Shown: positions 17,756 to 25,571 of the stretch, in pieces
How the letters are laid out: every line of letters starts with the position of its first letter
Position numbering within the stretch: the first letter of the stretch is position 1
NCBI GenBank assembly: GCA_023444095.1
Contig: JAEZRP010000045.1
Location: forward strand, 1-64,000
Origin: Bacillota bacterium
Lineage (GTDB): Bacteria; Bacillota; Clostridia; Christensenellales; Aristaeellaceae
Reading direction: 5' to 3'
Length of the DNA: 64,000 bases
Program-made: the position numbers and the translations under genes
Notes under the pieces: generated by a model
Databases searched by the model: none
Seen by the model: the letters and a program-made list of their open reading frames with translations, nothing else
What the model was told of the DNA's origin: nothing

Positions 17756-18658
17756 TTAAGATGTGAAAGTCAATTCTTTTATTTCATACCTGAACGGCAT
17801 AGAACGTTGCGCACCGGAACGTGTGACAGCGATGGCAGCGGCCTTCATGGCGATTATGATGGATTTGTCCATCGTTCGACCCTCCGCGAGCATAGTGACA
17901 AGTGCGCCTAAAAAACAGTCGCCCGCACCAGTGGTATCTACGGCTTCGGCCTGAACGGCAGGATAGAAATTTGCGCCGTCAGCGTTCACGTATTGAAGTC
18001 CGCTCGCGCTCATTGTAATGATCATGTTTTGAATTCCTTTTTCCCGAACGAATGCGACAGGATCGGCTTCATCTCCCGCGAGAAAAGCGTACTCCGACTG
18101 ATTTACGATAAGCAGCGACACATATGAGAGCACATCGTCGGGAATTGGAGCACTTGGCGAAGGGTTGAGGACGGTCTGCACGCCCAGTGCTCGGCAGCGC
18201 CGAATGCCCGCGAATACCGTCTGGATTGGAATTTCAAGCTGAAACACGCAATAGCTCGCCTCGGAAACGAGACCTTCGCAGCGCACGAGCTGATCTTCGT
18301 CTACCAGCGCGTTTGCGCCCGGGTTGACGACGATGCAGTTTTCACCGTCGTCGGATACGGTGATGATCGCGACACCGGTTGGTGCGTCGGCGCTCGTTTC
18401 AACCGCGTCTGTATCGACACCGCTCTCGCGAAGGGAGCCGAGCATGAAATCGCCCGCCTCGTCCGCGCCAACGCGCCCAATGAACTGAACCCGCGCGCCC
18501 ATCCGCGAGACTGCAACCGCCTGATTCGCGCCCTTTCCGCCTGCGTAGCGTTCCATGGAGCGCGCGAGTACCGTTTCACCAGCGAGCGGGATCCGCTCGA
18601 CCCGGAGAACCGTATCAAGATTGATGCTTCCTATGATGACGACCGGTTTCACGCACAT
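17756..18658 (-). CDS. rbsK: ribokinase
   Basis: A 300-residue PfkB-family sugar kinase that phosphorylates ribose to ribose 5-phosphate. It shows the N-terminal signature INLDTVLRVERIPLAGET, then YAGGKGANQAVAVSRMGA, NPGAN, and the anion-hole/catalytic motif DTTGAGDCFLGAL near residue 255. It lies 40 bases downstream of the LacI regulator on the same strand. Next to a nucleoside hydrolase, its likely job is to trap ribose released from nucleosides. A deoxyribokinase or a similar sugar specificity cannot be ruled out. Confidence 0.9.
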   Translation of the reverse strand: MCVKPVVIIGSINLDTVLRVERIPLAGETVLARSMERYAGGKGANQAVAVSRMGARVQFIGRVGADEAGDFMLGSLRESGVDTDAVETSADAPTGVAIITVSDDGENCIVVNPGANALVDEDQLVRCEGLVSEASYCVFQLEIPIQTVFAGIRRCRALGVQTVLNPSPSAPIPDDVLSYVSLLIVNQSEYAFLAGDEADPVAFVREKGIQNMIITMSASGLQYVNADGANFYPAVQAEAVDTTGAGDCFLGALVTMLAEGRTMDKSIIIAMKAAAIAVTRSGAQRSMPFRYEIKELTFTS

Positions 18659-18698
18659 TTCCTCCTGATCCTTATTTTGTAAATATCTCCGGTGGCGC

Positions 18699-19760
18699 TC
18701 ACGGCGTCGTGTGCGCCTTCTTCTCTCCCATTTCTGTATCGGCCGACTGTGCCGCGCGCAGGGTGGATGCGCGCACGATCAGGTCGTTCGGGATCTCAAG
18801 TTGGCGGGGGGTTCCGTCGTATTCGCCGTCGATGCGCTCAAAGAGCATACGAGTGCCTTCCCTGGCGAACGCACTGCTGTCGTTCGTGACGGTCGTGAGC
18901 CTAGGATTGGCCGTCTGGCCATAGGGAATATCGTCCATGCCTGTGACGGAGATGTCGCCAGGCACCTGAATGCCGAAATCGTTGAGCGCGCTGATAATGC
19001 CAAGCGCGACCAGATCGTTCGCGCAGCAGATGGCAGTCGGTCGGGGGGAGAGTGTCGAAAAATAGCACCCCGCCTTGTATCCGTCCTGATGCGAGAATCC
19101 CATTTCAAATACGTGCTCTTGGCTGTACCTGAGACCCGCTTCCTCCATTGCGCGCTCGTAGCCGTGCAGACGGCTGCGTGCGATCATTGTGCCTGGCTGA
19201 CCGCCTGCGAAGGCGATGTTTGTGTGCCCAAGTCCAATCAGGTGGCGTGTGGCGAGATATGTGCCCCCGGCGCTGTGCACATGTACCACGTCGAACGGGC
19301 ATTTTTCGTAAGCGTTCAACCCGATTACTGGCAGCATGCTCTCAAGGAGTGCCGCGACGACCGTCTGCTTCGCATCGATCGACGCGAACAATATGCCGCT
19401 CGCGTACATTTGCCGAGCGAGCTGCGCCGCTGCGATCTCACGGTCGCTGTCCCCACTCGAGTCGAACAGCGCCAGCACGAAGCCGCGCTCCGAAACAAGC
19501 TGCTGCGCGGTCTTCGCCATCTGCGAATAAAAGGGGTTACAGATGTCCGGTACGACTAAAAGGATGATCGGGCTCTTTTGCGTCTTCAAGCCCCGCGCCG
19601 CGATGTTCGGAGAAAAGCCGGTTGCCTCGATCGCCTTTGCGATGCGAAGCGTCGCCTCGTCTCCCACATATCCCGCCTTATTGAGGTATCGTGAGACCGT
19701 CGATGTCGAGACTCTGGCCTGCCGTGCAATGTCGCGGATTGTCATTCGCGTTTCTTTCAT
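18699..19760 (-). CDS. LacI-family transcriptional repressor of the nucleoside regulon
   Basis: A 353-residue protein: helix-turn-helix MTIRDIARQARVSTSTVSRYLNKAGYV at residues 6-32, hinge near 50-60 (NIAARGLK), then a periplasmic-binding-protein-like ligand domain (PIILLVVPDICNPFY, GLGHTNIAFAGGQ, VTGMDDIPYGQ). The start at 19760 is chosen because AGAGGTG precedes it; a longer frame to 19802 would run into the operator. A LacI-type operator (19788-19801) lies between promoter and start, so it probably represses itself and, through the site at 20103-20116, the divergent nucleoside operon. The inducer is unknown and could be ribose or a nucleoside. Confidence 0.88.
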   Translation of the reverse strand: MKETRMTIRDIARQARVSTSTVSRYLNKAGYVGDEATLRIAKAIEATGFSPNIAARGLKTQKSPIILLVVPDICNPFYSQMAKTAQQLVSERGFVLALFDSSGDSDREIAAAQLARQMYASGILFASIDAKQTVVAALLESMLPVIGLNAYEKCPFDVVHVHSAGGTYLATRHLIGLGHTNIAFAGGQPGTMIARSRLHGYERAMEEAGLRYSQEHVFEMGFSHQDGYKAGCYFSTLSPRPTAICCANDLVALGIISALNDFGIQVPGDISVTGMDDIPYGQTANPRLTTVTNDSSAFAREGTRMLFERIDGEYDGTPRQLEIPNDLIVRASTLRAAQSADTEMGEKKAHTTP

Positions 19761-19787
19761 GTAACACCTCTGGCGTGTTTCCGGATG

Positions 19788-19801
19788 TGATATCGTTTCC
19801 A
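19788..19801. promoter_or_regulatory. LacI-type operator upstream of the repressor gene
   Basis: TGATATCGTTTCCA matches the LacI/GalR-type pattern TGNAANCGNTTNCA with one mismatch and a central CG. It lies just downstream of the repressor's own promoter. Confidence 0.65.
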
Positions 19802-19809
19802 TTCAACAG

Positions 19810-19838
19810 ATTTTAGCATGATTTTGTGGGAAAGTCAA
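19810..19838 (-). promoter_or_regulatory. sigma-A type promoter of the lacI-rbsK transcript
   Basis: On the minus strand TTGACT (19833-19838), a 17-base spacer and TAAAAT (19810-19815), a near-ideal promoter. Transcription would begin near 19803, at the edge of the operator. Confidence 0.75.
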
Positions 19839-20058
19839 TAATCGCACCCACGTGGCCACGGGGCGAAGTGAGCCAGACGAGGCGCGACTTTCCGCGCACA
19901 GAAAGCGACCAGATTCATGTGCATAATATACATAATATTGAAGTAAAGCGAGGCTAATTGGTTGAATTATTATGAATAGTGAACATAAATATAATGCATT
20001 CGAAAACAGTTCGCGCGGCTCAAATGTGTACTTATCGTAAATCTTAACATTTCACGTG

Positions 20059-20087
20059 TTGCATTTTGGAAATCATTCCGCTATGAT
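20059..20087 (+). promoter_or_regulatory. sigma-A type promoter of the nucleoside-ABC operon
   Basis: TTGCAT (20059-20064), a 17-base spacer and TATGAT (20082-20087). A degenerate second operator-like palindrome (TGGAAATCATTCCG, 20067-20080) fills the spacer, which would allow the repressor to compete with RNA polymerase. Confidence 0.7.
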
Positions 20088-20102
20088 AAACGAAACAAGA
20101 AG

Positions 20103-20116
20103 TGGAAACGGTTCCA
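20103..20116. promoter_or_regulatory. LacI-type operator upstream of the nucleoside hydrolase
   Basis: TGGAAACGGTTCCA fits the consensus TGNAANCGNTTNCA at every fixed position. It lies about 10 bases after the predicted transcription start and 25 bases before the hydrolase start codon, a typical roadblock position. Confidence 0.8.
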
Positions 20117-20140
20117 TATGTGGGCATCGGAGGGTTACGG

Positions 20141-21013
20141 ATGAAAATTTGGCTAGATACGGACATTGGCAGCGATATCGACGATGCCGTCGCACTCGCG
20201 TATCTTCTGGGGAAGCCCGAGAGCGAGCTGATCGGCATCTCGACCGTCAGCGGCCAGGCGCTTCAGCGCGCCATGATAGCAAGCGCGATCTGCAAGGTAG
20301 CGAAGGCGAAGGTTCCGATCTTTCTAGGTGCGGAAGGGCCTCTTCTGGCAGAACAGCGCCAGCCCGTGGCGCAGCAGGCGCGCATTCTCGAGGACTGGCC
20401 GCACGACGAGGCGTTTCCCGAAACTCCTGCTGTCGAGGCGATGTACGCGGCAATCAAGGCGAATCCCAAGGAGGTAACACTCGTCGCGGTCGGCCCGATG
20501 ACGAACGTGGCTCTTCTCTTCCGGCTCCATCCCGACGCACCGGGACTATTGAAGGACGCGGTTTTGATGTGCGGCGAATTTTTCCGCAAGCTCCCCGCGT
20601 GGGGGGAAGCGGAGTGGAATTCGATGTGCGATCCCCACGCCTCCGCGATCGTGTACGGCGTTGAAAACTTGAAGCTTCGCTCGGTGGGGCTTGATGTCAC
20701 GGCTCTTGTACACCTGGACGCTGACGAGGTGCTCCAGCGGTTCACGTCGCCCATCCTGCGCGTTGTGCGAGATTTCAGTCGTGCGTGGTTCGACCGCGCA
20801 GACAGAATGTATTTCCACGATCCGCTAGCCGCGGTCAGCGTGTTCCGGCCCGAACTGATGAAATATGCGCGCGGCACGATTTCAGTGGAGCTTTTAAGCG
20901 CGCGCGCCGCTGGGCGCACCTACTTTGACCCAGACGTAAACGGGCGGCACGAGATAGCGAACGCTGTACGCGCCGATGCGTTCTTTGAGGAGTATTTCCG
21001 TCACACGACCTGA
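20141..21013 (+). CDS. inosine-uridine-type nucleoside hydrolase
   Basis: A 290-residue enzyme of the calcium-dependent nucleoside N-ribohydrolase family, which splits nucleosides into base and ribose. The N-terminal metal site reads WLDTDIGSDIDDAVAL, and further family landmarks are VAVGPMTNVALLFR, EWNSMCDPHAS and the late FHDPLAA. The start at 20141 follows GGAGGG; the upstream GTG frame overlaps the operator and is rejected. It is the first gene of an operon with an Opp/Dpp-type importer. Base preference cannot be told from the sequence. Confidence 0.9.
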   Translation: MKIWLDTDIGSDIDDAVALAYLLGKPESELIGISTVSGQALQRAMIASAICKVAKAKVPIFLGAEGPLLAEQRQPVAQQARILEDWPHDEAFPETPAVEAMYAAIKANPKEVTLVAVGPMTNVALLFRLHPDAPGLLKDAVLMCGEFFRKLPAWGEAEWNSMCDPHASAIVYGVENLKLRSVGLDVTALVHLDADEVLQRFTSPILRVVRDFSRAWFDRADRMYFHDPLAAVSVFRPELMKYARGTISVELLSARAAGRTYFDPDVNGRHEIANAVRADAFFEEYFRHTT

Positions 21014-21063
21014 TCCGCGCACGTCGGGGCGCGTGCAATGCGCAGCAAAGGGGATGTCCATTG

Positions 21064-22065
21064 ATGTTGACCGGTTTTATCCTAAAGCGGGTGATACAGC
21101 TGGTTCCGTTGCTCGTCTTAATCAGTATGATCTCCTTTATGATCATTCAGCTGCCCCCGGGCGACTATCTGACAACCTACATCGATCAGCTTGAGTCGAG
21201 CGGCATGACCGTCGACCAGGCAATGGTAGACAGCCTGAAAAAGCAGTATGGGCTGGACAAGGGGCCGATTCAGCAGTACCTCATCTGGATCCGGAACATA
21301 TTGACCAAGGGCGACTTGGGTCGCTCGTTCCTATGGAACAAGCCAGTTTCGGAGGTTTTGTCGAGCAGGCTCGCGATGTCGATGCTCATCTCGTTTCTGA
21401 CGCTGGTCTTCGTGTGGTTACTCGCGATTCCAATCGGCATCTACTCGGCAACCCACCAGTATTCGTTCTTCGATTACCTGTTCTCGTTCTTCTCGTTTGT
21501 AGGGTTGGCGCTGCCCGGATTTCTGATCGCGCTGTTTGTCATCTACCGCATCTTCGTGGCGACTGGGCAAGTTTACACCGGCCTTTTCGCGCAGGAGTTC
21601 CAGACACTGGGCTGGTCGATGGCTAAGTTTTTGAACATGCTGCCCCGGCTGGGGCTGGCGGTGTTGCTGATCGGGCTTCCGAGCATCGCGAGCTTATCGC
21701 GCACCATGCGCGCTATGATGCTCGACGAGCTTGAAAAGCAGTACGTAACCACCGCGCGTGCCAAGGGCATGGAAAAGCGAAAGGTTCTTTTTAAGTACCC
21801 CATCCGCATGGCAATCAATCCCATGATCTCTACCATCGGCTGGACAATCCCCGCGCTCATCTCGGGCGAGATCATCATCTCGATCGTTCTCAACATGCCG
21901 ACGACTGGGCCGATGCTACAACGCGCTCTATCCACGCAGGACATGTACCTCGCAGGCAGTTTCCTCCTAATTGTTGGCGTTTTGACCGTCATCGGCACGC
22001 TCATCTCGGACATACTGCTCGCGGTCATGGATCCCAGAATCCGGTTTGGGGGTGTTTCCGATTAA
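21064..22065 (+). CDS. ABC importer permease, DppB/OppB type
   Basis: A 333-residue inner-membrane permease with six predicted membrane segments, the N-terminal FILKRVIQLVPLLVLISMISFMIIQ typical of DppB-like subunits, and the cytoplasmic coupling motif region around ARAKGMEKRKVLFKYPIRMAINP. It works with the second permease, two ATPases and the binding protein encoded downstream. Family members usually carry peptides or nickel; here the context suggests a nucleoside-like cargo. ATG 21064 is used, one codon after a possible TTG. Confidence 0.88.
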   Translation: MLTGFILKRVIQLVPLLVLISMISFMIIQLPPGDYLTTYIDQLESSGMTVDQAMVDSLKKQYGLDKGPIQQYLIWIRNILTKGDLGRSFLWNKPVSEVLSSRLAMSMLISFLTLVFVWLLAIPIGIYSATHQYSFFDYLFSFFSFVGLALPGFLIALFVIYRIFVATGQVYTGLFAQEFQTLGWSMAKFLNMLPRLGLAVLLIGLPSIASLSRTMRAMMLDELEKQYVTTARAKGMEKRKVLFKYPIRMAINPMISTIGWTIPALISGEIIISIVLNMPTTGPMLQRALSTQDMYLAGSFLLIVGVLTVIGTLISDILLAVMDPRIRFGGVSD

Positions 22066-23194
22066 TAAGAACAAGATGGCCGCCAAGCGCGCGGATGAAA
22101 GGGATGCAGCCCAGTATCAGGTAGCCTCCCAATGGCAGCTAATGCGCTGGAAGTTTAAGAAACACAAGTTGGCAATGATTTCGCTGCCTTTGCTCGTCGC
22201 GCTCTACATCATCGCGTTTTTATGTGAGTTCTTTGCGCCTTACGGAACGCTCGAGCGCTTCACCTCCTACAAGTTCGCTCCGCCGACGAAGCTTCACTTT
22301 GTGGACGAGGCGGGTGATTTCTCCTTTGTGCCGTTTTTCTACAACACAGTCAACGAGGTCAATCCCACGACGTACGTGCGCGAGTACATGGAGGACACCT
22401 CGCAAAAGCACTACATCAAGTTCTTCGTGAAGGGCGAGCCGTACAAGCTGCTCGGGTTCATTCCCGCGAACATCCACCTGTTCGGGACGGACGATCCTGA
22501 AACCCCGTTCTTCGTGATGGGGACCGACCGGTTGGGCCGCGACCTGTTCACGCGTACGATCTACGGCGCGCGTATCTCACTATCCTTCGGCCTGATTTCG
22601 ATCTTCTTTACATTTATCATCGGAATCACACTCGGCGGGCTTTCTGGCTACCTCGGGGGCGTTGTTGACACGATCATTCAGCGGCTGATCGATCTTCTCC
22701 TATGCATGCCGCATATCCCGCTGTGGATGGCGCTCGCTGCGGCGCTGCCGCGCGATTGGGCTCCGCTCAAAATCTACTTCGGCATGGTCATTATCATGTC
22801 CCTCATCGGCTGGACAGGGCTGGCGCGCGTGGTTCGCGGAAAGGTGCTCTCCCTGCGTGAGGAGGACTACGCGACCGCTGCTCGGCTCAACAATGCTTCC
22901 CACATGCGCGTGATCTTCCGGCACCTGATCCCCTCGTTCTTTAGCTACATCATCGTGAACCTCACGCTCTCAATCCCGGGCTCCATTTTGGGCGAGACGG
23001 CACTGAGCTATTTGGGACTGGGCCTTCAGGCACCGGTCGTGAGCTGGGGCGTCCTCTTGCAGGACGCGCAGAATATTGAGACGCTGGCGTTTCATCCCTG
23101 GCTTATGTGGCCTGCGGCGTTCGTCGTGTTCTCGGTTCTCTTGTTCAACTTCGTTGGCGACGGCTTTCGCGATGCCGCCGATCCCTATAAGTAG
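22046..23194 (+). CDS. ABC importer permease, DppC/OppC type
   Basis: A 382-residue permease with an N-terminal membrane segment (LAMISLPLLVALYIIAFLCEF), a large external insertion (about 60-150) longer than in typical DppC proteins, the FGTDDPE and GTDRLGRDLFTR motifs, and the coupling region EEDYATAARLNNASHMRVIFRH. It overlaps the preceding permease by 20 bases if translation starts at the TTG of 22046; GTG 22052 and ATG 22075 are alternatives and none has a strong ribosome site, consistent with coupled translation. Confidence 0.85.
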   Translation: MGVFPINKNKMAAKRADERDAAQYQVASQWQLMRWKFKKHKLAMISLPLLVALYIIAFLCEFFAPYGTLERFTSYKFAPPTKLHFVDEAGDFSFVPFFYNTVNEVNPTTYVREYMEDTSQKHYIKFFVKGEPYKLLGFIPANIHLFGTDDPETPFFVMGTDRLGRDLFTRTIYGARISLSFGLISIFFTFIIGITLGGLSGYLGGVVDTIIQRLIDLLLCMPHIPLWMALAAALPRDWAPLKIYFGMVIIMSLIGWTGLARVVRGKVLSLREEDYATAARLNNASHMRVIFRHLIPSFFSYIIVNLTLSIPGSILGETALSYLGLGLQAPVVSWGVLLQDAQNIETLAFHPWLMWPAAFVVFSVLLFNFVGDGFRDAADPYK

Positions 23195-23212
23195 AGGAAG
23201 GAGGTGCGCGGG

Positions 23213-24226
23213 ATGAACAATATGATACTTGACGTTCGGAATATGGCGGTTAGCTTCAAAATGGACGAGGGTCTTCTGACCGCCGTGCGCGGCGTGGACT
23301 TCCAGATTCGAGAGGGGCAGACGCTGGGGATTGTCGGCGAGTCAGGTTGCGGGAAATCCGTGACCACGCAGGCTCTTCTTAGGCTTCTACCCAGATTTGC
23401 AAGCATCACGGGCCAGATCCTCTACTATCCCAGGGGGGCGGACACGCCGAATGACATAGCGAAGATGGCAAACGAAGGCGAGGAGATTCGCTCGATCCGC
23501 GGCGGGGACATCGGCGTGATCTTTCAGGAGCCGATGAAGGCGTTCTCACCCATTCACACGATCGGTAATCAGATTATCGAGGCGATCATGCTCCATGTAG
23601 AGAAGGATCTTATAAAGGCGCGCGAAATCGCACTTGGGATGCTCCGAGCCGTGGGCATGTCGAACGCCGAGCAACGCATCGACGAGTATCCGCACCAGCT
23701 TTCGGGTGGCATGCGCCAGCGTGCGATGATCGCTATGGCCATTGCCTGCAGACCGCGCATTTTGATCGCGGACGAGCCGACGACCGCCCTTGACGTGACG
23801 GTGCAGGCGCAGGTTCTTGACCTGATCAACGGACTAAAGCACGATTTCCAGTCATCGGTCATTTTCATTACGCACGATTTGGGCGTTATCGCGGAGATGT
23901 CTGACGAGGTGGCAGTGATGTACCTCGGGCGGATCGTCGAGCGCGCGGACGTGGTGTCGCTGTTTCAAGATCCCCTCCACCCTTATACCGTGGCGCTCAT
24001 GCGCTCCATGCCCGCGCTGGCGACCGAGGCGGGCGCGCGGCTCGAATCCATCGAGGGAACGGTTCCCTATCCAATGAACCTACCGGATGGCTGCGGCTTC
24101 TATTCGCGCTGTAAAAGGCGGGTTGAGGGGCTGTGTAATCAGAAGGAGGCGCCGCTCATGGAGGTATCACCCGGTCATTTCGTGCGCTGCCATCTGTTCG
24201 GTCTTTCGGAAACGGAGGCAATGTGA
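23213..24226 (+). CDS. ABC importer ATPase, OppD/DppD type
   Basis: A 337-residue ATPase: Walker A GESGCGKS near 43, Q-loop FQEPMKAFSPIHT, signature LSGGMRQR, Walker B ILIADEPTTALD, then the C-terminal oligopeptide-transporter domain whose cysteines (C-x5-C-x6-C pattern around GFYSRCKRRVEGLC) can bind an iron-sulfur cluster in this family. It powers the importer with the next gene. The start follows GGAGG; a GTG nine bases earlier is inside the ribosome site. Confidence 0.9.
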   Translation: MNNMILDVRNMAVSFKMDEGLLTAVRGVDFQIREGQTLGIVGESGCGKSVTTQALLRLLPRFASITGQILYYPRGADTPNDIAKMANEGEEIRSIRGGDIGVIFQEPMKAFSPIHTIGNQIIEAIMLHVEKDLIKAREIALGMLRAVGMSNAEQRIDEYPHQLSGGMRQRAMIAMAIACRPRILIADEPTTALDVTVQAQVLDLINGLKHDFQSSVIFITHDLGVIAEMSDEVAVMYLGRIVERADVVSLFQDPLHPYTVALMRSMPALATEAGARLESIEGTVPYPMNLPDGCGFYSRCKRRVEGLCNQKEAPLMEVSPGHFVRCHLFGLSETEAM

Positions 24227-25221
24227 TGAAGCCTGAAAATGTGCTTGAGATTAAGAACCTCAAGAAGTATTTTCCCATCAACGCGGGCGTCTTCCGTAAA
24301 TCGACCGAGGCGATCAAGGCGGTTGACGACGTGTCCTTTGAGATCAAAAACCACGAATCGTTTGGACTCGTGGGTGAGTCCGGCTGCGGAAAGACCACGC
24401 TCGGACGCTGCCTCATGCGAGGAATCGATCCGACGGACGGCGAGGTTTTTTTTCGGATGCAGGACGGGAGGGAACTCGACGTTGCGTCGGCATCACGTGC
24501 GGATCTCATCAAGGTCCGCCGCGAGATGCAGCTCATCTTTCAGGATCCCTATTCCTCGCTCAACCCGCGCATGACAGTGCAGGACATCATCGGGGAGCCG
24601 CTGGTGTGTAATCGGATGTTACGCGGTCGGGCGCTCAAGGATCGAGTGAGCGAGCTGACCGAGATCGTCGGGCTCGACCGGCGGCACCTGGAGAGGTATC
24701 CCCACGCTTTCTCAGGCGGACAGCGACAACGCATCGGCATCGCACGCGCGCTATCGACCAATCCACGCTTCCTCGTGTGTGACGAGGCGGTGTCAGCGCT
24801 AGATGTGTCGATTCAGGCACAGGTTTTGAACCTTCTTAAAGATCTGCAGGGGCGGCTTCAGTTCAGTTTCCTCTTCATCTCGCACGATCTGGGCGTGATC
24901 CGGCACATTTCTGACACCGTAGGCGTGATGTACGTCGGAAAGCTCGTCGAAGTCGCATCCGCGCGCGAGCTGTTCGACAACCCGCTCCACCCCTACACGA
25001 AGGCGCTCTTGAGTGCGCGACCCACCATGGATCCGACGCGCAAGACCCGCCGGATTCTGCTTAAGGGTGAAGTGGCGAACCCAGCGCATCCACCGAGTGG
25101 GTGCTACTTCCATCCGCGCTGCAGGCACGCGACGAAGCTATGCGCCGAAAAGACTCCTGACTGGCGCGAGATCGCGCCCGGACATTTCGCACTTTGCGAT
25201 CGGGCGGAGGAGATCGGATGA
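24226..25221 (+). CDS. ABC importer ATPase, OppF/DppF type
   Basis: A 331-residue partner ATPase: Walker A GESGCGKT, Q-loop IFQDPYSSLNPRMT, signature FSGGQRQR, Walker B FLVCDEAVSALD, and a C-terminal oligopeptide domain with cysteines (GCYFHPRCRHATKLC). Its ATG overlaps the previous stop by one base, so the two ATPases are made together and probably form the heterodimer of the importer. Confidence 0.9.
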   Translation: MKPENVLEIKNLKKYFPINAGVFRKSTEAIKAVDDVSFEIKNHESFGLVGESGCGKTTLGRCLMRGIDPTDGEVFFRMQDGRELDVASASRADLIKVRREMQLIFQDPYSSLNPRMTVQDIIGEPLVCNRMLRGRALKDRVSELTEIVGLDRRHLERYPHAFSGGQRQRIGIARALSTNPRFLVCDEAVSALDVSIQAQVLNLLKDLQGRLQFSFLFISHDLGVIRHISDTVGVMYVGKLVEVASARELFDNPLHPYTKALLSARPTMDPTRKTRRILLKGEVANPAHPPSGCYFHPRCRHATKLCAEKTPDWREIAPGHFALCDRAEEIG

Positions 25222-25400
25222 CGATCGGCTGGTTGATCGTGCTATTTGCGGCGGCAATCGCGCTTCTGATCGTTGGTTCCAACGCATACTATCGCGCTAT
25301 TACGAGGCGTATGCACGCGAAGCTTGATGACATCACGGCGATCTATGAAACGGACGCCCGACATGGCGGGACGACGGGGCTTGGGAGGCGGCCGATGTGA
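25218..25400 (+). CDS. 60-residue membrane micro-protein inside the importer operon
   Basis: The ATG overlaps the stop of the ATPase gene (ATGA). The product has one membrane segment (WLIVLFAAAIALLIVG) followed by a basic, cytosolic-looking tail with YRAITRRMHAKLDD. It matches no family I know. Tight overlaps on both sides and the well-formed membrane helix support real translation. It may stabilise or regulate the transporter (inference). Confidence 0.55.
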   Translation: MTIGWLIVLFAAAIALLIVGSNAYYRAITRRMHAKLDDITAIYETDARHGGTTGLGRRPM

Positions 25401-25546
25401 GGCGGCTTTCGCGGCTCATCACATACCTGAAAACAACGCGACTGGTCGTCGACGAAGAGACGAGGAAGGAGGTGCTCGAAAGACTGCAGGAGGTCCGCAA
25501 TGAATGGTCCCAACGGGCAAAGGAAAACGGAACCGGTTCAAACTGA
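25397..25546 (+). CDS. 49-residue charged micro-protein inside the importer operon
   Basis: A GTG start overlaps the stop of the preceding micro-gene (ATGTGA). The product begins MRRLSRLITYLKTTRLVVD and continues as a charged helix (EETRKEVLERLQEVRNEW). It is followed after 25 bases by the binding-protein gene. No homologue is recognised, and its standing rests on the overlap and the protein-like composition. Confidence 0.45.
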   Translation: MRRLSRLITYLKTTRLVVDEETRKEVLERLQEVRNEWSQRAKENGTGSN

Positions 25547-25571
25547 CGATCAAATGGAGGGAGATCAATTC

